Under the pieces are notes generated by a model. It made no database searches and was not told the origin of the DNA. It was given only the letters and a program-made list of their open reading frames with translations. Source: Campylobacterales bacterium (GTDB taxonomy: Bacteria > Campylobacterota > Campylobacteria > Campylobacterales > QNZT01). From it: a DNA stretch of 30,900 nt. This document shows, in pieces, positions 8,251 through 16,382 of the stretch (its first letter is position 1; every line of letters begins with the position of its first letter). The DNA lies in NCBI GenBank assembly GCA_027056215.1, contig JALULO010000162.1:1-30900 (forward strand), given 5' to 3'. A program made the translations under genes and the position numbers.

Positions 8251-8693
8251 TAAAGTTTCTCCACTTCAAAGATTGGTGTACCAAATTCTACAGGTTGCCC
8301 ATCTTCAACAAGCACTTTCAAAATTTCACAATCAAACTCCGCTTCAAGCTCATTCATAATCTTCATCGCTTCAACAATGGCAACAGTTTGTCCTTTAGAA
8401 ATAGTATCCCCTACTCTCACAAATGGAGCAGCCCCTGGTCCAGGTGCTATATAAAATGTACCTACCATTGGTGACGTAATCGTATCTCCACGTACGATTG
8501 ATGTACTATTGTCAACAGTACTAGCCACCTCATTTACAAGTACAGGGGCAACAGGTGTACTCACAACTGGAGAGGAAACTGAAATCGTACCTTTTTCAAG
8601 TGTGAGAGAAAACTCTTTATCATTTATTTTTAATTTTGTAATATCACTTTCATCAAATATAGATATTAACTCTTTTATTTCATCATGTTTCAT
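8250..8693 (-). CDS. accB: Acetyl-CoA carboxylase, biotin carboxyl carrier protein
   Basis: 147 residues. The C-terminal biotinyl domain (from about residue 72) has the canonical EAMKIMNE with the biotinylated lysine K111; the preceding GTFYIAPGPGAAPFVRVGD contains the thumb typical of bacterial AccB. The N-terminal ~30 residues are the family's helical segment and are joined by a flexible Pro/Val/Ser/Thr linker. The ATG is preceded by GAGGAG at a normal distance. First gene of accB-accC-phosphatase. I see no firm promoter in the AT-rich 224-bp upstream region on this strand. Confidence 0.97.
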   Translation of the reverse strand: MKHDEIKELISIFDESDITKLKINDKEFSLTLEKGTISVSSPVVSTPVAPVLVNEVASTVDNSTSIVRGDTITSPMVGTFYIAPGPGAAPFVRVGDTISKGQTVAIVEAMKIMNELEAEFDCEILKVLVEDGQPVEFGTPIFEVEKL

Positions 8694-8909
8694 AAAATCT
8701 CCTCAAAGTTTACGAAATCATAGCTAAAAAAAGATAATATTTTTCATTTTTAACCCGTATATATCCAATCTAATAACTAAAAATGAATTATTATTAGTAA
8801 AATTGCTACTTTAAACCAAAGAACTTTATTGTAGTCGTATTTAAAGTTGAGTAATTTATTTCTTAATTTTTACTTTATAAATATTCATTGTCTAATCTTA
8901 ACCTCGGGA

Positions 8910-8918
8910 TGATATAAT
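8910..8918 (+). promoter_or_regulatory. Extended -10 promoter of dcd
   Basis: TGATATAAT, an extended -10 box with a perfect TATAAT at 8913-8918. Transcription would begin near 8925, about 20 bases ahead of the dcd ATG at 8945, which leaves just the AAGAGAGA ribosome site in the leader. The rest of the accB/dcd spacer is AT-rich with nothing else I can name. Confidence 0.65.
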
Positions 8919-8944
8919 TGTGTAAAAATCAAAAGAGAGATAGT

Positions 8945-9505
8945 ATGGGCTTAAAATCCGATAAATGGATTCGAGAAAAATCATTACATGAAAAGATGAT
9001 TGAACCTTTTTGCGAGGAACAAGTAGGTAAACATGTCGTCAGCTATGGTCTCAGTAGTTATGGTTATGATATACGTGTCGGTAAAGAATTTAAAATATTT
9101 ACAAATGTAAACTCCACGGTTGTTGATCCTAAAAACTTTGATGATGCCAATGTTATCGACATCGAAGCAGATATTGCTATCATACCCCCAAACTCTTTTG
9201 CTCTTGCTAGAACTGTAGAATACTTTGATATGCCAGATAATGTTTTGGCTATCTGCCTTGGAAAAAGCACTTATGCAAGATGTGGTATTATCGTCAATGT
9301 TACCCCTTTTGAGCCAGGTTTTAAAGGGCATATTACCATAGAGATATCAAATACCACACCACTTCCTGCAAAGATATATGCAAACGAAGGCATAGCACAA
9401 GTTCTTTTTCTTGAAGGAGATGAACCTTGTGAAGTAACTTATGCAGACAAAAAAGGGAAGTACCAATCTCAAACGGGTATTACTTTGCCAAGAATATTGA
9501 GTTAG
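8945..9505 (+). CDS. dcd: dCTP deaminase
   Basis: Deaminates dCTP to dUTP, feeding dTMP synthesis. 186 residues, as in the family. Signatures include SYGYDIRVG at 38-46, the GKSTYARCGI nucleotide-binding stretch at 106-115, TPFEPGFKG at 120-128, and TIEISN at 131-136, whose Glu133 corresponds to the catalytic Glu of characterised enzymes. The ATG at 8945 is chosen because the upstream TTG at 8918 lies inside the -10 box and could not be transcribed from it. A single short gap (3 bases) separates it from the RDD gene, so they are probably one transcript. Confidence 0.95.
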   Translation: MGLKSDKWIREKSLHEKMIEPFCEEQVGKHVVSYGLSSYGYDIRVGKEFKIFTNVNSTVVDPKNFDDANVIDIEADIAIIPPNSFALARTVEYFDMPDNVLAICLGKSTYARCGIIVNVTPFEPGFKGHITIEISNTTPLPAKIYANEGIAQVLFLEGDEPCEVTYADKKGKYQSQTGITLPRILS

Positions 9506-9508
9506 ACT

Positions 9509-9982
9509 ATGCGCTGGAGAGATGTTAAACAAAAAAGGATTCCCCAAAAGGAACAAAAAGATCCAAGTATACAATCAAAACATAATTATGCATCAATAGT
9601 AGATCGTTTTAAAGCTTTTATTACAGACTCGTTTTTGGTTTCTATGCCAATTTTTTATATTGTTATTTATCTTATCATGGACGGGAGAGAAGGTTTTAGA
9701 GAAAACATGCTTTTAGGCTGGGCATTTATACTCATTCCCTTAGCCATTATCATCATTCTTTTTTATTTTATTAGCGGACAAACACCCGGTCTTAAAGCTT
9801 ATGATATGAAAGTTATAGACAATCAAACAGGAGAAAAACCTACATTGATCCTCTCTATACTACGTTTTTTATATTTTAATGTCATCCTTTTTACTTTTAT
9901 AGGTCTTTTCTTCCCTTTTCTTAGAAAAGACAAACGAGGTATACATGATCTCTTGAGTGGTACTTCTGTTGTTTATATATGA
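9509..9982 (+). CDS. RDD-family integral membrane protein
   Basis: 157 residues. After a charged N-terminal ~30 residues comes DRFKAFITDSF, carrying the Arg-Asp pair that names the RDD family, then hydrophobic helices at about 45-60, 68-90 and 112-135. GQTPGLKAYDMKVID is the characteristic loop between helices, and DKRGIHDLLSGTSVV is the usual C-terminal signature. RDD proteins have been linked to transport or stress tolerance in some bacteria, but the family has no single function. It overlaps the next gene (MFS transporter) as ATGA. Confidence 0.85.
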   Translation: MRWRDVKQKRIPQKEQKDPSIQSKHNYASIVDRFKAFITDSFLVSMPIFYIVIYLIMDGREGFRENMLLGWAFILIPLAIIIILFYFISGQTPGLKAYDMKVIDNQTGEKPTLILSILRFLYFNVILFTFIGLFFPFLRKDKRGIHDLLSGTSVVYI

Positions 9983-11091
9983 GTAACCGCTTTTTCCAAA
10001 TATCTGCTTTTTTCTTTTTCTATTTTGCACTAGTTGGTGTTTATGTCATCTTTTTACCAAAGATTCTGCAAACGGTAGGCTATAGTGCTACACAAATTGG
10101 TATCATCTTTTCTATCTCACCTTTGATGCGTTTTATAACACCTTTTTTCTTTTTAAAACATTTTGCTTTAACTAAAAGAGTATTGCACATTGCTCTGTTT
10201 TTCATGCTTATTACGATACCTCTTTTTTACACAACAATTGAATCTTTTACATCATTTGCATTATCAAATGTCATCTATGGAATCTCCTCTGGTCTTGTTT
10301 TACCTTATGTTGAAACCTATGCACTTGAGGTGCTAAAAAAAGAGTACTACGGTCGCTCTAGACTATATGGTTCTATAGGTTTTATACTTGTTGCACTCGT
10401 GCTTGCAAAACTTCTTGATAACTATCATATGGGTTTACATTTTGCAACACTAACCATTATATTTAGCGTTTTCTTCGCATTTGTGATAGCCAAAGATAAA
10501 ACGCACTTTAGCAATCAAAAACAAAACTGTAAACACCATTTTAATCTTTTAGAAAATCGTCAACTCTGGATAAGCATATTTTTAATGCAAGTAGGCTTTG
10601 GTGCTTTTTACAGTTTTTTTACAATCTATGAAAGCGATCATGGAGTAAGTTTGCCAACAATCAGCTATCTATGGACATTTGGCGTAATCTGCGAAATCAT
10701 TCTTTTTTATTTCCAAGCATCGTTTTTACAATTTAATCTATACAAAATCATTCAATTTACGATATTAATAACAATAATACGATGGTTAGTACTTTTTTTA
10801 TTTCCAGATACACTAATCGCTATTTTTATATCACAAAGTATGCATGCCTTTAGTTTTGCACTTTACCATACAGCAACACTAAGTTTTTTATATCAACAAT
10901 ACGAAGACAAAAAACTCTCCGCCCAATTTTACTATGGCATAGGATTTGGATTGGGTGGATTTGTTGGCTCTTTGCTCGCAGGATATTTTTATGGTAAATA
11001 TCTATTTTTGGTATCAGCCTTTATCACCCTACTTGCTCTTTTGTCCCTTAGCATAAAAACTTTTTCAAAGAAAAAATCAATTGTTTTTTGA
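9979..11091 (+). CDS. Major facilitator superfamily transporter
   Basis: 370 residues, very hydrophobic, with about 11-12 predicted helices through its length. LVGVYVIFLPKILQTVGYSATQIGII near the N terminus and LYGSIGF after helix 4 resemble the phenylpropionate/nucleoside-permease-like branch (HcaT-like) of the superfamily. Short for an MFS protein, as in that branch. Substrate cannot be deduced. It overlaps the RDD gene by ATGA and is followed by the metallopeptidase gene with a possible separate promoter. Confidence 0.8.
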   Translation: MSNRFFQISAFFFFYFALVGVYVIFLPKILQTVGYSATQIGIIFSISPLMRFITPFFFLKHFALTKRVLHIALFFMLITIPLFYTTIESFTSFALSNVIYGISSGLVLPYVETYALEVLKKEYYGRSRLYGSIGFILVALVLAKLLDNYHMGLHFATLTIIFSVFFAFVIAKDKTHFSNQKQNCKHHFNLLENRQLWISIFLMQVGFGAFYSFFTIYESDHGVSLPTISYLWTFGVICEIILFYFQASFLQFNLYKIIQFTILITIIRWLVLFLFPDTLIAIFISQSMHAFSFALYHTATLSFLYQQYEDKKLSAQFYYGIGFGLGGFVGSLLAGYFYGKYLFLVSAFITLLALLSLSIKTFSKKKSIVF

Positions 11092-11100
11092 TATTATAAG
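11092..11100 (+). promoter_or_regulatory. Possible -10 region of the YpfJ-like gene
   Basis: TATTATAAG immediately follows the MFS stop codon and would give a ~27-base leader to the ATG at 11133. It is a weak match with no clear -35, so readthrough from dcd is an equally good explanation for expression. Confidence 0.35.
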
Positions 11101-11132
11101 GTCAGCTATTAAGATTTAGAAGGTAAACAAAC

Positions 11133-12035
11133 ATGAAATGGAAAAACAGAAAACAAAGTTCAAATGTTGAAGATAGACGTACAAGTTCCCGTGGAGGTGG
11201 TAGAGGCTTTAAAATGCCATCTCTGCAAACACTCTTTTTCCTTTATCCTATTATAAAGCCATTATTAAGAAGTAAATTTGGTTTATTAGTAGTTGGCATC
11301 GGAGCATTTGCTTATATCAGTGGGTTCAATCCTCTTTCCTTAGTTGGGACAGGTGGAACATCTCATCAACCAACAACCAAAGCTGCCACACAAAAAGATG
11401 ATGAAGAAGCAGCCTTTATGTCAACAGTTCTTGCCGATACAGAAGATGTCTGGTCTTCTATCTTTCGACAGGCTGGTTATACTTATAAAGCACCCACTAT
11501 GGTACTTTACAGAGGTAGCACACACAGTGGTTGTGGTGGTGCACAAGCAGAAATGGGACCTTTTTACTGTCCAAATGACCAAAAGATTTATATAGATTTA
11601 GGATTTTTTGATGAACTAAAACAAAAGTTTGGTGCTTCAGGAGATTTTGCACAAGCTTATGTATTGGCACATGAGGTAGGTCACCATATCCAAAACCTAC
11701 AAGGAACTTTAGAAAAAGTTGAAATGGCAAAACAGCGAAGTTATGGTAAAAGTGGACAAAATGCACTACAAGTTAAAGTAGAACTTCAAGCAGATTGCTA
11801 TGCTGGTGTTTGGGCAAATCATGCACAAAAGATGAAACAAATACTTGATCAAGGTGATATCGATGAAGCACTCAACGCAGCAAATGCTATCGGAGATGAC
11901 CGACTTCAAAAACAATCAACAGGTTATGTTATGCCAGATAGTTTTACACATGGATCCTCAAAACAGCGTATGGCATGGTTTTATAGAGGACTAAAAAGTG
12001 GTAAATTACAAAGTTGTAATACATTTTCAAACTAA
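11133..12035 (+). CDS. Neutral zinc metallopeptidase, YpfJ family
   Basis: 300 residues. A basic, Gly/Arg-rich N terminus (1-30) precedes one membrane helix at about 49-67, then a Thr-rich linker. The catalytic domain has CGGAQAEMGPFYCP at 134-147, HEVGH at 180-184 (gluzincin-type zinc motif), and ELQADC at 218-223 supplying the third ligand. This order is the full signature of the putative neutral zinc metallopeptidase family that includes E. coli YpfJ; its natural substrate is unknown. A membrane anchor with the catalytic domain outside the cytoplasm is inferred from the basic N terminus. The ATG is preceded by AGAAGG. Confidence 0.92.
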   Translation: MKWKNRKQSSNVEDRRTSSRGGGRGFKMPSLQTLFFLYPIIKPLLRSKFGLLVVGIGAFAYISGFNPLSLVGTGGTSHQPTTKAATQKDDEEAAFMSTVLADTEDVWSSIFRQAGYTYKAPTMVLYRGSTHSGCGGAQAEMGPFYCPNDQKIYIDLGFFDELKQKFGASGDFAQAYVLAHEVGHHIQNLQGTLEKVEMAKQRSYGKSGQNALQVKVELQADCYAGVWANHAQKMKQILDQGDIDEALNAANAIGDDRLQKQSTGYVMPDSFTHGSSKQRMAWFYRGLKSGKLQSCNTFSN

Positions 12036-12059
12036 AAACAGTAAAATCATTTAATTATA

Positions 12060-12068
12060 TGTTATAAT
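12060..12068 (+). promoter_or_regulatory. Extended -10 promoter of the lipase-like lipoprotein
   Basis: TGTTATAAT, an extended -10 box. A start near 12075 gives a 20-base leader with AAGGA at 12083-12087. The box is the left half of an 11-bp inverted repeat whose right half covers the ribosome site (see that entry). Confidence 0.65.
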
Positions 12069-12094
12069 CCTAAAAATTATTTAAGGATTATAAC
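12061..12094. repeat. 11-bp inverted repeat spanning -10 box and ribosome-binding site
   Basis: GTTATAATCCT at 12061-12071 and AGGATTATAAC at 12084-12094 are perfect reverse complements separated by 12 bases. The left arm contains TATAAT and the right arm contains the AGGA ribosome site. Because the left arm lies upstream of the predicted transcript start, the symmetry would act at DNA level, for example as an operator, not as an mRNA hairpin. Confidence 0.6.
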
Positions 12095-12095
12095 T

Positions 12096-13682
12096 ATGCA
12101 AAAATTTCTTTTTTCTCTTTTTATTGTACTTTTTTTGATAGGATGTGGCAATAGCCAAGATGCAAAAAAAACTGACAAAAATCCTTCTGTTGCGACCCAG
12201 TCTACAGCCCAAACATCTTCTGAAGTAGTAAAACAAACAACTACTCAAGAATCTACAACAACACAACAAGTCACGTCACAACAGGTAAAAGAGACTATAG
12301 CTGATTTAAAAAATGATGCTGAAAATATAAAACCTATAAAAGATGCATCACCGGCAATACCGGTAAATCCTCCACAAACTACACTCCAAACAAAAAAAGA
12401 GATCACTGTCTATGTCCATGGCTATGATAATAAAGGAACAACATACCAATCCAAGTATGGCTTTGATGCATATGATCCGATACTTGATAACTTTGTTAAA
12501 CTAACCGGTTTTGATACCTTGAAAACATATGATCCCAAAAACTTTACAAACATACTTACAATCACTCCTTACTACGGTACACAAGCACCTGATTATTATA
12601 CACCTGAAGATATCCAAGATATTGAAAATATCACAAAACAATATGGTGGAGGTATCCCACGATATGCTATGATCATTGCGAAATATGCAAAACATGCCAT
12701 GAAAGTAACCGGCGCTGATTATGTTAACTTTATCGGTGCATCTATGGGTGCACTTGTTAGCAGATGGATTATCGAAAAAGATGTTGAACATTTAGCAAGT
12801 GAACATAAAATTTTACGATGGATGAGTATAGAAGGTGTTATACGTGGTAATAAAATGGCAAGCAGTAGTAATCTTCTAAGCATCGTTAATACAGTACAAA
12901 AACAACCCATTGATGTAGAACAGATGAATTACAACTGGATTAAAAATAATCTTCATAATCCAAGAGATAAGGCAGATAGTCCTTATTATGGAACTATTTT
13001 AATCTCAGAATTGAGTTCTACAAAATCAGCAGATCCTTTTGGGTGGCTGATGTCAACTACACCAAATGATGGCTATCAAGCAGTAAGAGATACTTATTTT
13101 GCTTCTTTTACACCACAGTCACTTTTTCACGCTCAACAACCATCACACACGTACTTTCATCAAACCCATCTAGGTATAAAAAGAGATAAAGGTGCATGGG
13201 CAAATATCGCAACATTTTTCTTGCCACATAAAAGAGTGAGAGTTACATTAACAGATGTTACCGTTAATAATATCCATGAAAAGACTAATTATTTTAACAA
13301 AAGGGCTGAAATCGTTTTTGGTAGTGAAGTTTTTTCACCTCTTGTACAACAACAATGGGATATACCAGATGCTATCAGTGAACAAACATATGATAGTGGC
13401 AGATTACCTATAAGAAGATTTCGTAAAAATCATGAACATCAAACAATAAACCAAATCATATATGATGATTATGTTTTAGCTGATGAAAAAACACTTACGC
13501 TCACACTATCAGCCTATGAGATTGACAATAGTGCTATGTATCATGTGCACGATGGATTAACAAAAAAATCCAGACTTGGCAATACTTCACTTGATGTAAA
13601 TTTGCAAAATGGTACTTATGAGATAAGTGCAACAGACTGGAGTGGTATAATAAAAGTAGAACTTCTACCCACATATAGATGA
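12096..13682 (+). CDS. Lipase-like alpha/beta-hydrolase lipoprotein
   Basis: 528 residues with a lipoprotein signal (LFLIGC, Cys17) and a Thr/Gln/Ser-rich spacer to about residue 100. The hydrolase core begins with ITVYVHGYDNKG (oxyanion-type HG at 108-109) and has the nucleophile elbow GASMG at 214-218 (Ser216), followed by RWIIEKDV, as in triacylglycerol-lipase-like enzymes. Candidate acid and histidine residues lie further on (for example the His in THLGIKRDKGAW), but I cannot assign them with certainty. The last ~150 residues are beta-rich and may be a separate accessory domain. It is likely anchored to an outer or inner membrane leaflet and hydrolyses an ester. It has its own promoter. 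Confidence 0.8.
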   Translation: MQKFLFSLFIVLFLIGCGNSQDAKKTDKNPSVATQSTAQTSSEVVKQTTTQESTTTQQVTSQQVKETIADLKNDAENIKPIKDASPAIPVNPPQTTLQTKKEITVYVHGYDNKGTTYQSKYGFDAYDPILDNFVKLTGFDTLKTYDPKNFTNILTITPYYGTQAPDYYTPEDIQDIENITKQYGGGIPRYAMIIAKYAKHAMKVTGADYVNFIGASMGALVSRWIIEKDVEHLASEHKILRWMSIEGVIRGNKMASSSNLLSIVNTVQKQPIDVEQMNYNWIKNNLHNPRDKADSPYYGTILISELSSTKSADPFGWLMSTTPNDGYQAVRDTYFASFTPQSLFHAQQPSHTYFHQTHLGIKRDKGAWANIATFFLPHKRVRVTLTDVTVNNIHEKTNYFNKRAEIVFGSEVFSPLVQQQWDIPDAISEQTYDSGRLPIRRFRKNHEHQTINQIIYDDYVLADEKTLTLTLSAYEIDNSAMYHVHDGLTKKSRLGNTSLDVNLQNGTYEISATDWSGIIKVELLPTYR

Positions 13683-13730
13683 CATCTATGATATGCGCAG
13701 GGAGTAAAACCTCTGTGTCTATCAAAAACT

Positions 13731-15539
13731 TTATACTGCTACCAACGCACCTTTAGACTCTAATATTTTTTCTTCTTTTAATGGTTCTGAAAAATAGTAG
13801 CCTTGAAAAAAATCAATATCAAGTTTATAACATATATCATAAATCTCTTTCTTGCTGACAAATTCAGCAACTGTTTTGATACCAAGTTGTTTTGCCATAG
13901 ATGCGATTGATGCAACCAATAGATAAGATTTTGTATCAGTATCAATATTTTTCACCAGTGATCCATCGATCTTTAGATAATCTGGTGCAATTTCAAAAAT
14001 ATTTGCAAAATTTGAATACCCAGATCCAAAATCATCGATAGAAAAACGAACACCAAACTGTCTAAATTCACGGATAAACTCTTGTACTTTTTTAAAATCA
14101 TCTATATCACTACTCTCAACAATTTCAAGTATAATTTGCCTCCCTAAATTACATTTTTTTAACTTTTCTTTAAGTATGCTTCTAATTTTAAGATTAACAA
14201 TATCTTCAAACGCAAGATTTATTGAGATATCACAATGTGTACGTTTTGCAAATTTAAAACTTTTTTCGATCATGATCATTGTCAGTTTTTCATACTGTTT
14301 ACTTTTAAAAGCGATATCCAGAAAGAAAAATGGCGATACTAACTCTTCCACTCCATCTACTGTTCTTCGCAACCGCATCAAAGATTCATATTTTACGACT
14401 TCTTGTTTACGATTTACAATAGGCTGAAAAAGTGGAATAATATTGTCTGTTTGAAGAGCTTTTTTTATTTCATTTCGCCACATTAATAATTCTTGAGAAA
14501 CATTGACACTGTCAATAATTTTACTATAAGCCACATAATTCATTTTATGTTTTTTTGCATGAGAGAGAGCCATTTCTGCTTTTTTGAGAGCTTTATCTCT
14601 TTCAAGTGATATACCTACCGTGATGTCAATATCTAATACATCATGCCCATCAAGAGGAAGTGTATATGATTCAATCTCAGCAAAAAGATTCTCCATATCT
14701 TGTTCCAACACCGTATATACAATCGAGGTTGCTTTACTTCTCAATACAAAATGATCACCATAAATCCGATAAACATCATATGACCTATTTTTTGCAAATA
14801 CTTTTAAAAATGATGCCACACCTTTTAAAACCTTATTACCAACAGGCATCCCATATAAATCATTGTAGTTATGAAATTGATCTACATCAACCACAAACAA
14901 TCCTGAAAAATGTGTCGTTTTTAGATCTTGAGCTAAAGCTTCTCTATTGCGTAAGTCGGTTAAGCTATCATGCAAATAACGATACTCCATTTCCTTGATC
15001 CTGTCCGTTACTTTATCTTCAAGTGTTTCATTAAGATGATGTAATCTATCGATTAATTTAGCAAAGAAAAGACTCAATACCACTAATCCCAAACTTAGAG
15101 AATAGATAAGTTCTCTATGTGTATCCCAGTTGTTATTGTACAACATAGCTGGTGTAAATATGATCTCTGCAGTAGCCAATGCTATAAAAAGGTATTTTAT
15201 ACCAAACCTTAATCCATTACCCACAACAATCCATAATAAAACTGGATAAAGCACAATTGCAGCGGGAGAGGAAATGTAAATCGCGTAACTTATGACCGTT
15301 ATATCGCCAATGATATTTGTCACTCTTCTAAAGGAATGTTTTCCCGGTTTTTTGCTAATGTAATACAAATTATAAACACTATATGTAAAATAAAATCCCA
15401 TGATCATAATGGAAGAGGTTGCAAAATCATGATATAAAAAATCATGGATAATCATATAACAGGTTATCAAGAAAGATATAACCATACGTGCAATTCCCTG
15501 AGAATATTCTTCATCTGTTTTCATTATGCGTTTTATCAT
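13731..15539 (-). CDS. Membrane GGDEF/EAL protein with degenerate GGDEF, probable c-di-GMP phosphodiesterase
   Basis: 602 residues. About five membrane helices (20-165) are followed by a short coil (165-188), a GGDEF domain (~190-345) and an EAL domain (~355-592). The cyclase signature is YGDHF at 260-264, so synthesis is unlikely. The EAL part keeps Glu385 (in YESLMRL, EAL as ESL), Asn441, Glu472, IDDFGSGYS at 501-509, Lys523, Glu559 and Gln579, the set needed for c-di-GMP hydrolysis. The membrane part includes LYPVLLWIVVGNGLRFGIKY, resembling RpfC-type sensors (see findings). It is separated from queC by about 160 bp that includes a possible queC terminator and a TATAAA box at 15566-15571. 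Confidence 0.9.
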   Translation of the reverse strand: MIKRIMKTDEEYSQGIARMVISFLITCYMIIHDFLYHDFATSSIMIMGFYFTYSVYNLYYISKKPGKHSFRRVTNIIGDITVISYAIYISSPAAIVLYPVLLWIVVGNGLRFGIKYLFIALATAEIIFTPAMLYNNNWDTHRELIYSLSLGLVVLSLFFAKLIDRLHHLNETLEDKVTDRIKEMEYRYLHDSLTDLRNREALAQDLKTTHFSGLFVVDVDQFHNYNDLYGMPVGNKVLKGVASFLKVFAKNRSYDVYRIYGDHFVLRSKATSIVYTVLEQDMENLFAEIESYTLPLDGHDVLDIDITVGISLERDKALKKAEMALSHAKKHKMNYVAYSKIIDSVNVSQELLMWRNEIKKALQTDNIIPLFQPIVNRKQEVVKYESLMRLRRTVDGVEELVSPFFFLDIAFKSKQYEKLTMIMIEKSFKFAKRTHCDISINLAFEDIVNLKIRSILKEKLKKCNLGRQIILEIVESSDIDDFKKVQEFIREFRQFGVRFSIDDFGSGYSNFANIFEIAPDYLKIDGSLVKNIDTDTKSYLLVASIASMAKQLGIKTVAEFVSKKEIYDICYKLDIDFFQGYYFSEPLKEEKILESKGALVAV

Positions 15540-15565
15540 TATTACTAATCATCCTATTTCACTAA

Positions 15566-15571
15566 TTTATA
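15566..15571 (-). promoter_or_regulatory. Possible -10 box of the GGDEF/EAL gene
   Basis: The minus strand reads TATAAA here, about 26 bases before the ATG at 15539, with AGGATGA as a ribosome site between them. No TGn extension or -35 is seen, so this is tentative. Confidence 0.4.
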
Positions 15572-15591
15572 CTGAATAAATCGGCAAAATG

Positions 15592-15630
15592 CTATAAAAA
15601 CTTTAGACTTTAGGCAATCAAACGCCTGTC
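15592..15630 (-). terminator. Possible intrinsic terminator after queC
   Basis: On the minus strand GACAGGC pairs with GCCT-AAA-GTC (a seven-pair stem interrupted by a three-base bulge), followed by AAAG and a run of five T. The stem is short, so this is a weak candidate. It lies about 70 bases after the queC stop and before the promoter of the GGDEF/EAL gene. Confidence 0.35.
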
Positions 15631-15701
15631 TTTGTTAACTTTTCTATGATCAAAAATTTCATCATATTGCCTCTTGAAAAAGTAGATATGCTAGTATCAA
15701 G

Positions 15702-16382
15702 TTATTTAATATCGTTTTCGAGATACTCTTTCCAACCCTTTTTTCGCAGTTCGCAAGCGGGACACGCATCACAGCCATAACCCCAGTCATGGAGTTTGCT
15801 TCGATCACCGTTGTAACACGTATGTGTCTCTTTTATAACAGTATCAAGAATACCCTCTTTTTGTGCCATCTTAAACGTTTCCGCTTTGGTTAGATGGATA
15901 AGTGGATAGAGAAACTTGATATCAGATTCGCTTCCGAGATTAAGTGCTTTTTCTAAACTTTCGATAAAAGGAATACGACAATCAGGATAACCACTGTAAT
16001 CTGTCTGATTAATACCAGTGATGATATGATCTAGCCCCATTTTTTGAGCATACGCATGGGCTGTTGTAAAAAATATAGCATTTCTATTTGGTACAAAAGA
16101 TGCCGGTAAATTTGGTCTATTTTTATGTCTAGCATTGATATCCTGACTTGCATCAATCAAAGCTGAGTCATCTAACTGTGCAAAAATATTGATTTCCAAA
16201 ACATAATTTGGCACATTTAAGATGTTTGCAATCTCTTGTGCCTGCTGGATTTCAATAGCATGTTTTTGATGGTAATCAAATGTAATCGTTTCTACATGAT
16301 CATATCGATTTTTTGCCCAGCCAAGGCATGTTGTACTATCTTGCCCACCACTGAAAACAACTAAAGCACTTTTATGTTTCAT
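15702..16382 (-). CDS. queC: 7-cyano-7-deazaguanine synthase
   Basis: Converts 7-carboxy-7-deazaguanine to preQ0 using ATP and ammonia, in queuosine biosynthesis. 226 residues. The PP-loop SGGQDSTT begins at residue 11, and four cysteines near the C terminus (C189, C204, C207, C210; the last three as CDACPAC) form the structural zinc site. The true start is the ATG at 16382, overlapping the queE stop as TGATG; a TTG one codon earlier is not preferred. It lies directly downstream of queE, the enzyme producing its substrate. Confidence 0.96.
   Translation of the reverse strand: MKHKSALVVFSGGQDSTTCLGWAKNRYDHVETITFDYHQKHAIEIQQAQEIANILNVPNYVLEINIFAQLDDSALIDASQDINARHKNRPNLPASFVPNRNAIFFTTAHAYAQKMGLDHIITGINQTDYSGYPDCRIPFIESLEKALNLGSESDIKFLYPLIHLTKAETFKMAQKEGILDTVIKETHTCYNGDRSKLHDWGYGCDACPACELRKKGWKEYLENDIK

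Noticed and set aside
8694..8944. Longest spacer in the window, checked for small RNA, operator or CRISPR
   Set aside because: Apart from the dcd promoter it is AT-rich sequence with no strong hairpin, repeat or small gene that I can support.
8984..9331. Minus-strand frame across dcd
   Set aside because: Antisense to a well-conserved dCTP deaminase; no promoter or ribosome site.
12140..12350. Thr/Gln-rich, repetitive-looking stretch in the lipase gene
   Set aside because: This is a normal flexible lipoprotein spacer; no regular repeat unit is visible.
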